Below, piece after piece: positions 42,946-51,677 of a DNA stretch of 64,000 nt. The stretch covers positions 23,045-87,044 of the forward strand of contig VXSP01000009.1 in assembly GCA_009837885.1 (NCBI GenBank), in the 5' to 3' direction. This DNA comes from Holophagales bacterium (GTDB lineage Bacteria; Acidobacteriota; Thermoanaerobaculia; Multivoradales; Multivoraceae). The position numbers were made by a program, and so were the translations under genes. The first letter of the stretch is position 1; each line of letters begins with the position of its first letter. The notes under the pieces are model-generated. The model was not told where the DNA came from. It searched no databases and was given only the letters and a program-made list of their open reading frames with translations.

Positions 42946-45473
42946 CGTTCGCGGCAAACCGTGTGCGCGCCGTTGGCGTGCTGCTCCTGGCGGCCTTCCT
43001 GCCGGCGGCCCTTGCCATCGCCCAGGAGGCCGAGTGGCGGCTCACCGAGTGGACTGCCGACGAGCGGGAGTTCTTTCTCGACGGGCCCCAGTTTCTGCTC
43101 GCGCCGGCCGAACTGGAGCGAGTGCGAAACCTGGATCCGCTGTCCCGACTGGAGTACATCGACACTTTTCTGAACCGCGGCACCGTAGCCGAGGCGGTCG
43201 AGCATCGGCGGCAGCGGGTGCGCATGGCCGGTCTGCCCTTCTTCGACGTCCGCGCACGGTTGCTGTTCCTGCACGGCGAGCCGGACGCGGTCGACCCGGT
43301 CGACTGCGATCAGACGTTCCGGCCGATCCAGCTCTGGCGGTACGGACCGGAGGAGGGCGAGCACACGAACCTCGTCCTCTTCCAGCCGAAGCCGAACGAG
43401 GTCTTCCGGCTGTGGCTGCCGGAGGACACGAAGCGCGCCCTCTACATGCCGGAGATGGAGTACTTCCTCGAACAGTACGAGGAACTCCGGGGTCTGCTGA
43501 GGGCCCGCCGCTTCGACCTGCAGGTCTGCGAGGAGGCCCGCCGGGTCGACGAGATCACGGGAATTCGCGGCCTGTTCGGCTTTCGCCGCGACCGCCGGAC
43601 CGACGAGGACTTCCTGGCCTGGCTGGCGCCGCCGCCGGATCTCGAAGTCTGGGCGGAAGAGGCCGCCGCCGACGTCGTGTCCGGTCCGCCGCCGCTGGAG
43701 CTGGAGGACCCGATCCTCACCTTCCCGGACCGGCAGGGACAGCGGATCGTGGCCCGGATTCTCCTCTCGCTGCCTCCGGGCTCGCCGATCGAGCCCTTCA
43801 TCGACGACGCCGGCAGGCAGCAGACGCGGATCAACGTGGAGGGCATGGTCGAGTTGCCGGGTCAGGTCTTCGACACCTTCAAGATGCGGTTCGTCGGGGG
43901 CGCGCCGGAACCGGACCGCTCTCTGGCCCTGCCGGTCGAGCAGCTCTTCCGGCCGGGTTCGGTCCTCCTGATTCGCCTCTTCGTCCGCGACGAAGTCGGC
44001 GGCGCGGCCGCTTTCGCCTCGGTTCCGGTCGAGGTGCCCCTGAGGCCGGAGGCGGTTCCCGTGGAACCCGAAGATCAGCTCCGGCTAGTCATGGCGTCCG
44101 AGGATCTGCCGGAAACCGTCCTCGACGCGCGGAACGCGATCATGCTGGTGCCGCCGGAGAGCGAGGTCGTCATCGGTCTCTGGCGTGCCGACACGCTGAT
44201 CACCGGCGACAACATCGTCGCCGTCCGGTTCCTCGTCGACGACAGGGTGCAGGTGACCCGCCGCCGCCCGCCGTTCACCGCGGAGGTCCGGCTGGCGAAG
44301 TACCCGGAGGAGCAGGTGGTCCGGGTCGAGGGCCTGAACGCGGAGCGCGAGGTCGTGGACGCCGACGAGATCGTGCTGAACCAGCAGCGGGGCGAGCTCC
44401 GGGTCACGATCAACGAGCCGCGCCGGGGCGCCCGCGTCTCGGGCACTGTGGAGGCCGTGGCCACGGTCGTCGTGCCCGAGGAACGAGTCGTCCGGGAAGT
44501 CGAGTTCAGCGTCGACGGGAAGGTCCAGACGGTGCTGAGCCGGCCCCCGTGGCGGGCTGAGGTGGAGGTGCCGGCCGGCGTCGGCGAGCAGGACCTGGTC
44601 TACCTGACGATCGCGGCCGCGCTCGACGACGGAAGCCGGGCCGAGGATGTCCGCTTCCTGAACGCGCCGGCCTTCACCGAGACGCTCGAGGTCGATCTCG
44701 TGGAGCTCTACACGACGGTCGTGGACGGCCAGAACCGGCCGGTGACGAGCCTGGTGGAGGCCGACTTCACCGTCTTCGAGGATCGGCGGCGCCAGGAACT
44801 GGCGAAGTTCGAGCTGGTCGAGGACCTGCCGCTGACCCTGGGGGTGGTGATCGACACGTCGGGCTCGATGGAGACCTCGCTGGGCGAGGCGCGCCGGACC
44901 GCGTCGCAGTTCCTGACGAACATGATCACGCCGCGCGACCGGTCCTTCGCCGTGGCTTTCGCAACGCGGCCCGAGTTGCTGATCGGACGGACCTCGGACG
45001 TCAGCGCGGTGGCCTCGGTGATCGAGAGGCTGCGGGCCGCGGGCGCGACGGCTCTGCACGACGCGCTGATCACCAGCCTCTACTACTTCCGGGGCGTTAG
45101 GGGCCGGCGCGCTCTGGTGCTGCTTTCCGACGGCGAGGACACGTCCAGCAGCATCGACTACCGGGACGCCGAGGAGTACGCGCGGCGCTCGGGCGTCGCG
45201 ATCTACACGATCGGGCTCGGAGTCGGCCGGACCCAGATGATCCTGCGCAACAAGCTGAGCGATCTGGCCAAGGTCACCGGCGGGCGCTCCTTCTTCATCT
45301 CCAAGGCCGAGGAGCTGGCTCCCGTCTACGGCGACATCGAGCGCGAACTGCGCTCCCAGTACCTGCTGGCCTACACCTCCGACCGCGCCGGCGAAGGTGA
45401 GGAGTACCGTGAGGTCGAGGTCCGGGTGAAGGGACGCTACAAGGCGCGCACGATCAGCGGCTACTACCCGTGA
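42942..45473 (+). CDS. Exported GWxTD-like and VWFA-domain protein
   Basis: 843 aa secreted protein. Signal peptide (VGVLLLAAFLPAALAIAQ), then a GWxTD-like N-terminal region (ADEREFFLDGPQ, LSRLEYIDTFLNRG, ARLLFLHGEPDAVDP), a middle of beta-sandwich repeats (RVSGTVEAVATVVVPEE, VEFSVDGKVQTVL), and a C-terminal von Willebrand A domain with MIDAS DTSGSMETS (DxSxS), ALHDALITSLYY and VLLSDGEDTSSS. The LYTTVVDGQNRPV..LVEADFTVFEDR lead-in is characteristic of VWFA-related proteins of Acidobacteria. Function unknown; likely metal-dependent binding in the envelope. The GTG at 42942 overlaps the DUF420 stop. Confidence 0.8.
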   Translation: MTFAANRVRAVGVLLLAAFLPAALAIAQEAEWRLTEWTADEREFFLDGPQFLLAPAELERVRNLDPLSRLEYIDTFLNRGTVAEAVEHRRQRVRMAGLPFFDVRARLLFLHGEPDAVDPVDCDQTFRPIQLWRYGPEEGEHTNLVLFQPKPNEVFRLWLPEDTKRALYMPEMEYFLEQYEELRGLLRARRFDLQVCEEARRVDEITGIRGLFGFRRDRRTDEDFLAWLAPPPDLEVWAEEAAADVVSGPPPLELEDPILTFPDRQGQRIVARILLSLPPGSPIEPFIDDAGRQQTRINVEGMVELPGQVFDTFKMRFVGGAPEPDRSLALPVEQLFRPGSVLLIRLFVRDEVGGAAAFASVPVEVPLRPEAVPVEPEDQLRLVMASEDLPETVLDARNAIMLVPPESEVVIGLWRADTLITGDNIVAVRFLVDDRVQVTRRRPPFTAEVRLAKYPEEQVVRVEGLNAEREVVDADEIVLNQQRGELRVTINEPRRGARVSGTVEAVATVVVPEERVVREVEFSVDGKVQTVLSRPPWRAEVEVPAGVGEQDLVYLTIAAALDDGSRAEDVRFLNAPAFTETLEVDLVELYTTVVDGQNRPVTSLVEADFTVFEDRRRQELAKFELVEDLPLTLGVVIDTSGSMETSLGEARRTASQFLTNMITPRDRSFAVAFATRPELLIGRTSDVSAVASVIERLRAAGATALHDALITSLYYFRGVRGRRALVLLSDGEDTSSSIDYRDAEEYARRSGVAIYTIGLGVGRTQMILRNKLSDLAKVTGGRSFFISKAEELAPVYGDIERELRSQYLLAYTSDRAGEGEEYREVEVRVKGRYKARTISGYYP

Positions 45474-46159
45474 CCGCGTGCGCCGGCCGCCTGCGGGCAG
45501 GACACCTTGTGCTGGCGCTCGCCGCTTCCGCACCGGCCCTGGCCCAGGAAGCCCTCGCCCAGGAGGAAGCGGGCGTCCGGACGGTCTCGTTCGAGCGGCT
45601 GAACCGGGTCTACGAGGAACTGATCGACGACCTGTCCCTCATCCGGATCGGGCCGGCGGAGGTGGCCCTGCGCTCTCCCGCTCACTCCCTGACCGTCAGC
45701 CGCCATGCGGCGACGCTTACGGCCGGCGACGATGGCGTCTTCGCAACCGAACTCGAGCTGGAGATCGCCGGTTCGGGACAGATCGCCGCGGACGTCGTCA
45801 TCGGCAGCCTGGAAAGCCAGTTGACCCAGGAGCTCGTTGTGCCCGTCCAGACTCTCCGCCTGGAGGGCGAGATCGCCATCCGGCGCGACGAGGAGGGCTA
45901 CTGGATCCGCACGGAACGCATGCCGCCGACGACCCAGGTGCGGATCGAGAGCGAGCTCGGCACGCAGCTCTTCACGGTGTGCCGGCAGATGGCCCTGGTC
46001 CTGGTCAGCCTGGACTGCGAAGCGATCGAGCGCGCCGTCACGCTGATCAGCGTTCCGCTGCCGGAGGCGGGCGGCGAGTACCTGATCGCCCTGGAGGACA
46101 CGACGCCGGAAGAAAGAAGGGATTTCGACCGGTTTCTGCGCCAGAGCCGGGAGCCCTGA
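45470..46159 (+). CDS. Hypothetical exported protein
   Basis: 229 aa, no family recognised. The signal peptide (LVLALAASAPALAQ) is followed by a mostly beta-strand body: SLTVSRHAATLTAGDDG, ATELELEIAGSGQIAADVVI, LRLEGEIAIRRDEEGYWIRT. This alternating pattern resembles lipid- or LPS-binding beta layers, but that is impression only. GTG start within a GTGA overlap with the VWFA gene, so the two are co-translated. Confidence 0.7.
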   Translation: MTACAGRLRAGHLVLALAASAPALAQEALAQEEAGVRTVSFERLNRVYEELIDDLSLIRIGPAEVALRSPAHSLTVSRHAATLTAGDDGVFATELELEIAGSGQIAADVVIGSLESQLTQELVVPVQTLRLEGEIAIRRDEEGYWIRTERMPPTTQVRIESELGTQLFTVCRQMALVLVSLDCEAIERAVTLISVPLPEAGGEYLIALEDTTPEERRDFDRFLRQSREP

Positions 46160-46223
46160 ACGACCGGCATCCGGTAGGATTCGCGCCCCTCGGCCGCAAC
46201 GGCCGACCAGGAGTTGAACACCC

Positions 46224-46772
46224 ATGGCTACCCGTCGGATGATCTCGCGCCTCTTCTACTTCACGATCGAAGATGAGGGCATCCTCGCCGAATCGTTCGG
46301 GGGGCTGGACTCGGAAACCTTCGCGATCGCCTACAAGGTCGAGGACACGGACGACGTCTTCGTCATGACCAGCGAGACGCGGGACGCGCTGGACCGGTCG
46401 GACGTGCCGTACAACCTGCTCGCCGAGGAGGACGGTTCGAAGATCGCCCTCTTCCACTCGCCGCTCTCGCGCGAAGAGCTGTCCGACTTCGAGGAGCCGC
46501 TGAAGGCGCTCGCGCTCGCGTACCGGGCGATCGCCATGGCCTGCGTCGGCGTGAACGGCGAATCGGATCTCGGCTTCGACTTGAGCGAGGGGATGCGCAA
46601 CTACACCTATTTCACCGCGCCGGCCGGCCACACCTTCATCTGGCGGCTGTTCAGCCATCGCGACGAGGCGCGGCAGTTCCTGGACAAGCTGACGATCGGC
46701 GACAAGAACGCCCTCGAGTGGGCCGAGGCGATTCCGATGGAATCCGTGGCCGAACTCAAGGGCTTTCATTGA
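46224..46772 (+). CDS. Conserved-looking hypothetical protein coupled to xseA
   Basis: 182 aa soluble protein, not recognised. It is acidic with two alpha/beta segments, including FYFTIEDEGILAESFGG, LDSETFAIAYKVEDTDDVFV and a helical middle (EEPLKALALAYRAIAMACVG). No signal peptide or membrane helix. GGAG lies ~11 bases before the ATG. The stop overlaps the TTG start of xseA. Confidence 0.75.
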   Translation: MATRRMISRLFYFTIEDEGILAESFGGLDSETFAIAYKVEDTDDVFVMTSETRDALDRSDVPYNLLAEEDGSKIALFHSPLSREELSDFEEPLKALALAYRAIAMACVGVNGESDLGFDLSEGMRNYTYFTAPAGHTFIWRLFSHRDEARQFLDKLTIGDKNALEWAEAIPMESVAELKGFH

Positions 46773-48211
46773 GCCGTCCCAGGCCGCGCGAGTTGAATCG
46801 CCTCGATTCCGAACTGCCGGCCGGCACCTACACCGTCTCCGAGTTCGCCTGGGAGATGAAGGGAGTCCTCGCCGACGCGTATCCCGCGGTATGGGTAGCC
46901 GGAGAAGTCCAGCGGCTGCGGCCGGCGGCCAGGGGTCAGCTCTACTTCGAGCTGATCGAGAAGGGCCGCGGCGACCGGATCCAGGCGAAGCTCGACTGCG
47001 TGCTCTGGGCGGACGAGCGCGCCGTCACCGAGGCTGAACTGCGCGAGGCCGGAGTCGAACTGGCCGAGGGCGTCGTGCTGCGATGCTGCGGCCGGCCCGA
47101 GTTCTGGCCCGGCGGCGGCCGGCTCCAGTTCACGGTCCGCGAGGTCGATCCGCTGTTCTCGCTCGGCGCGCTCGAGAAGCGGCGCCGGGAGACGCTCAAG
47201 GCGCTGGAGGCCGAGGGCCTGCTCGAGCGCAACAAGAAGCTGGCGCTGCCGCCGGCCCCGCTCGAGATCGGGCTCATCACGTCCGAGGGGAGCGCCGCCT
47301 ACCACGACTTTCTCGACACCCTGGTCAACTCCGGCCTCGGCTTTCGCGTGCACCTCGTCCATTCGGCGGTCCAGGGAGCGGCGGCGGAGGCGGAGATCGA
47401 CCGTGCCTTCAATCTGCTGGGCGCCTTCGCGCGCGGTGGCCGCCGGCTCGACGCGATCGCGCTGATTCGGGGCGGTGGGTCGCGCTCCGACCTGGCCACG
47501 TTCGACAGCCGCCGCGTGGCGCGTGCGGTGGCCCGGTCGCCGGTGCCGGTCATCTGCGGCATCGGCCACCAGATCGACGTGTCGATCGCCGACGTCGTCG
47601 CCCACACCTCGTGCAAGACCCCGACGGAAGCGGCCGAGTTTCTGGCCGGCAGGGTCGGAGAGGCGGCGTACCGGGTCGAGGATGCGGGCCGCGCGCTCGC
47701 GCGGCAGGCCACGGACCTGCTGCGGGCCGCCAGGCAGCGGGTTTCCTCCCTCCCGCCGCGGCTCGTGTCTCCGAGTCGCGCCCTGCTCAGGAATCGCATC
47801 GCCGAGTGCCGGGCCCTCCGGCGTGACCTGGGTCGGGCTGCCGGGAGAGCGCTGTCGGCGAGAACGCTGGAGTGCCGGCTGGCGGCGAGCCGGGCGCGGA
47901 CGGCCGCCGAACGGCTCGTCGCGGCGGCCAGGCAGCAGGAGGAGCTCCGTCGCGAGGGTCTGATCCGCAACGCGCTCAAGCCGGTGGGCCGGTCGGCCGA
48001 ACGGCTGGAGGCCCACGGTCGACTGTGCGAGCAGCTTTCGCCGGAGCGGACGCTCGCGCGCGGCTTCAGCGTCACCCGCCGCGCCGATGGCGGACTCGTG
48101 CGGCGGGCGTCGGACGTGGCGGCGGGCGACGAACTTCGTACCCGGCTCGCCGACGGCACGGTGGCGAGTACCGTGGACTCGCGTACTCCGGCCAGCAAGG
48201 AGACGGCATGA
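46769..48211 (+). CDS. xseA: Exodeoxyribonuclease VII large subunit
   Basis: 480 aa catalytic subunit of the single-strand-specific exonuclease. N-terminal OB-fold (YTVSEFAWEMKGVLADAYPA, VWVAGEVQRLRPAARGQLYF), then the nuclease domain: IGLITSEGSAAYHDFL, AIALIRGGGSRSDLATFD, ICGIGHQIDVSIADVVAHTS and KTPTEAAEFLA. A coiled-coil C-terminal region ends LARGFSVTR. The TTG start (TTGA overlap) begins a short Arg/Pro-rich leader; no better start lies upstream of the OB fold. Confidence 0.95.
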   Translation: MSRPRPRELNRLDSELPAGTYTVSEFAWEMKGVLADAYPAVWVAGEVQRLRPAARGQLYFELIEKGRGDRIQAKLDCVLWADERAVTEAELREAGVELAEGVVLRCCGRPEFWPGGGRLQFTVREVDPLFSLGALEKRRRETLKALEAEGLLERNKKLALPPAPLEIGLITSEGSAAYHDFLDTLVNSGLGFRVHLVHSAVQGAAAEAEIDRAFNLLGAFARGGRRLDAIALIRGGGSRSDLATFDSRRVARAVARSPVPVICGIGHQIDVSIADVVAHTSCKTPTEAAEFLAGRVGEAAYRVEDAGRALARQATDLLRAARQRVSSLPPRLVSPSRALLRNRIAECRALRRDLGRAAGRALSARTLECRLAASRARTAAERLVAAARQQEELRREGLIRNALKPVGRSAERLEAHGRLCEQLSPERTLARGFSVTRRADGGLVRRASDVAAGDELRTRLADGTVASTVDSRTPASKETA

Positions 48212-48528
48212 GCGACGACCGGACCGGCGGTGACGTGGCCGAACTGAGCTTCAGCGAAGCGATGGAAGAACTCGAGAGCGTGCTCCGGCGGATCGAGGGC
48301 GACGAGATCGACGTCGATCAACTGGGCCGCGAACTGGGCCGGGCGGCGCAGTTGCTCGAGATCTGCCGCAAGAAGATCCGCCGGGCCGAGGTCGAGGTCC
48401 GGCAGATCGTTGAACAGATCGAGGAAGAAGGGGCGGACTCGGGAGCCGCGCCGCCGGAGGCACCGGAGGCCGAGTCGTCCGCCGAGTCGCCCGCGTCGCC
48501 TGACGACCAGGACGACATCCCGTTCTGA
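48208..48528 (+). CDS. xseB: Exodeoxyribonuclease VII small subunit
   Basis: 106 aa. The family core LSFSEAMEELESVLRRIEGD, LGRAAQLLEICRKKIRRAE spans ~12-65 as a helical hairpin. An acidic low-complexity tail follows that is longer than in the ~80 aa E. coli protein. The ATG is preceded by AAGGAGAC and overlaps the xseA stop. Confidence 0.93.
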   Translation: MSDDRTGGDVAELSFSEAMEELESVLRRIEGDEIDVDQLGRELGRAAQLLEICRKKIRRAEVEVRQIVEQIEEEGADSGAAPPEAPEAESSAESPASPDDQDDIPF

Positions 48529-49373
48529 TGTTCGAGCGCCAGAAGACAGGCTCCGTCGTCTGCCCCGGCTGCGGCCGGCTGGTCGGCGTGCAGGACGAGC
48601 GCTGCTGGAACTGCGGCCGGGCCCGGCCCAGCCTGTTCGGCTTCTCGCGCGCCCTGCAGAACCTCGGCAACGAGGCGGTGTTCTCCACCCTCGTGATCGG
48701 CATCTGCGTCGTCATCTTCGTGCTGGAGCTGCTGATGTCGCCTCGCGGGATCAACACTCAGCTCGGCTTCGGCTTCCTGGCGCCGGACCTCGAGATGGGC
48801 GTCCGGTTCGGCGCCAGTGGCGCACCGATCGTCTTCGACTACGGCCGCTGGTGGACCATTCTCAGCGCCGGCTGGCTGCACGGCGGCCTGCTGCACATCG
48901 CCTTCAACATGTACTGGGTCCATCAGCTCGGCCCGGTCATTGCCCGGCTCTACGGCGTTCCCCGGGCGGCGATCATCTACCTCCTGTCCTCGGCGATGGG
49001 CTTCCTGGTGACCAGCGCCATGCCGGTGGTGGCGCCGTGGATGCCGTTCGCCAACCGCAACGCGGTGACGCTGGGCGCCTCGGCGGCCGTGTTCGGCTGG
49101 CTGGGAGCGCTGATCTGCTACTCGCGGCAGACGGGCGGGCGGATGTTCATGCGGCAAGTGATGGGGATGGCGATACCCCTGGTGCTGTTCGGCCTGTTGA
49201 TCCCCGGGATCGACAACTGGGCTCATCTCGGCGGGCTGGCCGGTGGATACCTGCTGGCGAGCCGCTACGGTCCGAACACCGAAGAACGTCCCGGGCAGGT
49301 TCTCACCGCTCTCGTGCTGCTCGTCCTGTCGCTGCTGGCGGTGCCGCTCTCGTTCCTCTCCTGGTCGTTCTGA
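48528..49373 (+). CDS. Rhomboid-family intramembrane serine protease with N-terminal zinc ribbon
   Basis: 281 aa. Residues 12-30 carry two CxxC pairs (CPGCGRL and CWNCGRA), a zinc ribbon on the cytoplasmic side. Six or more membrane helices follow. The rhomboid motifs are HGGLLHIAFNMYWVHQLG, catalytic Ser in LGASAAVFGWLG (GxSx) and catalytic His in DNWAHLGGLAGG. It cleaves membrane proteins within the bilayer; substrate unknown. The ATG shares one base with the xseB stop. Confidence 0.9.
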   Translation: MFERQKTGSVVCPGCGRLVGVQDERCWNCGRARPSLFGFSRALQNLGNEAVFSTLVIGICVVIFVLELLMSPRGINTQLGFGFLAPDLEMGVRFGASGAPIVFDYGRWWTILSAGWLHGGLLHIAFNMYWVHQLGPVIARLYGVPRAAIIYLLSSAMGFLVTSAMPVVAPWMPFANRNAVTLGASAAVFGWLGALICYSRQTGGRMFMRQVMGMAIPLVLFGLLIPGIDNWAHLGGLAGGYLLASRYGPNTEERPGQVLTALVLLVLSLLAVPLSFLSWSF

Positions 49374-49388
49374 CGGATCGGGCGGCGA

Positions 49389-49404
49389 GCGAATAAGTTT
49401 TCGC
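49389..49404. promoter_or_regulatory. Candidate ARG box (ArgR operator)
   Basis: GCGAATAAGTTTTCGC is an imperfect palindrome whose core GAATAAGTTTTC resembles the ArgR/AhrC ARG-box core (GAATAAAAATTC-like). It lies 27 bases before argC, just upstream of the -10-like TACTAT, in a window otherwise poor in A+T. argR closes the same gene cluster, which fits autoregulation. Confidence 0.45.
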
Positions 49405-49414
49405 CAAAGTGGTG

Positions 49415-49420
49415 TACTAT
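49415..49420 (+). promoter_or_regulatory. Candidate -10 of the arg cluster
   Basis: TACTAT (five of six to TATAAT) ends 10 bases before the argC GTG. No good -35 is visible at 17 bases; the ARG-box-like palindrome occupies that region. The mRNA would have a very short or no leader. Confidence 0.35.
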
Positions 49421-49430
49421 TCGCGGCCTT

Positions 49431-50471
49431 GTGATTCGGGCTGCGATCGCCGGGGCGTCCGGCTACAGTGGAGCAGAACTCGTCCGGTGGTTGCACGGCC
49501 ACCCGGAAGTGGAGCTTGGTGCGCTCGCGGCGGGTCGCCAGGCGGGCCGCTCCGCCAGTGACGTCTTCCCTCACCTGAGGGCCGCCGTCGCCGCCGACCT
49601 GGTGGAGACGGACTGGGATCGCCTGGGAGACGCCACCGACGTCGTGTTCCTGGCCCTGCCGCATGGTGAGGCGCTTGGCGCCGCGGGCCGGTTGCTCGAG
49701 ACCGGAGCCAGGGTCGTCGACATCGGCGCGGACTTCCGGCTCCGGAGCCCGTCGGCCTACCGGCGCTGGTACGGCAGCGAGCACACGGCAGCGGCCCTGC
49801 TCGCGGAGGCGGTCTATGGCTTGACGGAGTGGCACCGCTCAGGGGTGGCCGGAGCGCGCCTCGTCGCCAATCCCGGCTGTTATCCGACCGCCTCGGCCCT
49901 GGCGCTCAAGCCGCTCTTCGAGAGGTTCGGCGGCCGGGTGGACGGCGCGGTGGTGATCGACGCGAAGTCCGGCGTCTCGGGCGCGGGCAGGAACGCTCGG
50001 GACGGCTACCAGTACTCGGAGTTGAACGAGAACCTGAGACCCTACGGTTCGGGCGCTCATCGCCACCAGCCCGAGATCGAGCAGGAACTGGCCGCCGCAG
50101 GCGAGACGCCCCGGGTGTTCTTCTCGCCCCACCTCGTGCCGATGACTCGCGGCATCCTGGCCGCCTGCTACGTGCCGATGACCGCGCCGCCGAGCCGCGA
50201 TGAGCTCGAAGCGGCGTACCTCGATCGCTATGCCAGCGAGCCCTTCGTGCGGGTGCTGACCGGTTCGGCGCTGCCCCAGACGAAGGCCACCCTGGGCTCC
50301 AACTACTGCGACCTCGCCGTCCGCGTCGATGCCGAGCGCGGGCTCGCGGTCGTGTTCGCGGCGCTCGACAACCTCGTCAAGGGAGCCGCCGGTCAGGCGG
50401 TGCAAAACATGAATGTGATGTTCAATATGGAAGAAACCACGGGCCTCTCGGCCGTGCCGGTGTTCCCATGA
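49431..50471 (+). CDS. argC: N-acetyl-gamma-glutamyl-phosphate reductase ArgC
   Basis: 346 aa NADPH-dependent third enzyme of ornithine synthesis. AAIAGASGYSGAELVRWL binds cofactor, FLALPHGEALG follows, the catalytic Cys is in NPGCYPTASALALKPL, and SPHLVPMTRGILA and KGAAGQAVQNMN complete the family set. GTG start. First of six co-directional arg genes with small gaps or overlaps. Confidence 0.96.
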   Translation: MIRAAIAGASGYSGAELVRWLHGHPEVELGALAAGRQAGRSASDVFPHLRAAVAADLVETDWDRLGDATDVVFLALPHGEALGAAGRLLETGARVVDIGADFRLRSPSAYRRWYGSEHTAAALLAEAVYGLTEWHRSGVAGARLVANPGCYPTASALALKPLFERFGGRVDGAVVIDAKSGVSGAGRNARDGYQYSELNENLRPYGSGAHRHQPEIEQELAAAGETPRVFFSPHLVPMTRGILAACYVPMTAPPSRDELEAAYLDRYASEPFVRVLTGSALPQTKATLGSNYCDLAVRVDAERGLAVVFAALDNLVKGAAGQAVQNMNVMFNMEETTGLSAVPVFP

Positions 50472-51670
50472 GCTGCGGCGTCACCGCCCCCCAGGGGTTC
50501 GTTGCCGCGGGCGTGCACTGCGGCCTGAAGAAGAGGCGGCTCGATCTCTCGATCATCGCCTCGACCGTCGACGAGCCGTCGACCCTGGCGGCCGTGTTCA
50601 CCCGCAACCAGATCCAGGCCGCGCCCCTGCTCTACTGCCGCGAGGTCCTGGCGGGCGGCCGGGCGCGAGCGATCGTGGCGAACAGCGGCAACGCGAACGC
50701 CTGCACGGGTGAGCCGGGCCTGGCCGACACCCGGGCGATGGCGGAGCGGGCCGGCGCGGCGCTCGACATGGACCCGGGTCACGTGCTGGTGGCCTCGACC
50801 GGCGTGATCGGCGTCCCCATGCCGATGCCGACCGTGCTCGCCGGCATCGACCAGGCGGCGACCGCACTCAGCCCGGGGGGCGGCGTGTCGGCGGCCGAGG
50901 GGATCCTGACGACGGACACCCGGCCGAAGATCAAGGTCGAGAAGGTAAGCCTCGCCGGAGGCGAAGTGACGATCGGCGGGATTGCGAAGGGGGCCGGGAT
51001 GATGGCGCCGGACATGGCGACGACCCTGGCCTTCGTCACGACGGACGTGAAGGCGTCGCCGGAGGCGCTCGACCTCGCCCTGCGAACGGCGGTGGAGCCG
51101 ACCTTCAACAGCATCACGGTCGACGGCGACACGAGCACGAACGACTGCATCCTGCTGCTTGCCAACGGCGCCGCCGGCGTCGAGGCCGAGTCCGCGGACG
51201 ACCTGGAGGGCTTCACGGCCGCCCTGCAACGTGTGCTCGGCCGGCTCGCGGTCGCCCTGATCGCCGACGCCGAGGGAGCGAACCGGGTGATCGAGATCCG
51301 GGTGAAGGGCGCGCGCACCGACGCCGCGGCCCGGCAGGTCGCGAACACGATCGCCAACTCGCCCCTGGTCAAGACGGCCTACCGTTCCGGTCAGCCGAAC
51401 TGGGGCCGCTTCATGGGCGCGATCGGGCGCGCGGGAGTCGACATCGTCGAGCAGCGGATCGGCATCGCGGTGCTCGCCGACGGCGAGCGGGTCGAGGTCG
51501 TGCGGGGCGGTCTGGGCGTGGGCGACAACCTCGAGGGTCTGGCTCGGACGATGCTCGCGGACCACACGGTTCTCGATGTCGATCTCGGGCTCGGCACAGG
51601 CCGCTGGACGGTCTGGACCTGCGACCTGTCCGAGGGTTACATCGAGATCAACGCCAGCTACATCAGTTGA
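50468..51670 (+). CDS. argJ: Glutamate N-acetyltransferase ArgJ
   Basis: 400 aa. It transfers acetyl from N-acetylornithine to glutamate; some homologues also use acetyl-CoA. The precursor self-cleaves before the nucleophilic Thr of MATTLAFVTTD (preceded by KGAGMMAPD). Other family marks are NSGNANACTG, STGVIGVPMP, DGDTSTNDC, and the C-terminal NASYIS. The ATG overlaps the argC stop. Whether it is mono- or bifunctional cannot be told from sequence by eye. Confidence 0.96.
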   Translation: MSCGVTAPQGFVAAGVHCGLKKRRLDLSIIASTVDEPSTLAAVFTRNQIQAAPLLYCREVLAGGRARAIVANSGNANACTGEPGLADTRAMAERAGAALDMDPGHVLVASTGVIGVPMPMPTVLAGIDQAATALSPGGGVSAAEGILTTDTRPKIKVEKVSLAGGEVTIGGIAKGAGMMAPDMATTLAFVTTDVKASPEALDLALRTAVEPTFNSITVDGDTSTNDCILLLANGAAGVEAESADDLEGFTAALQRVLGRLAVALIADAEGANRVIEIRVKGARTDAAARQVANTIANSPLVKTAYRSGQPNWGRFMGAIGRAGVDIVEQRIGIAVLADGERVEVVRGGLGVGDNLEGLARTMLADHTVLDVDLGLGTGRWTVWTCDLSEGYIEINASYIS

Positions 51671-51677
51671 GGCCGAC

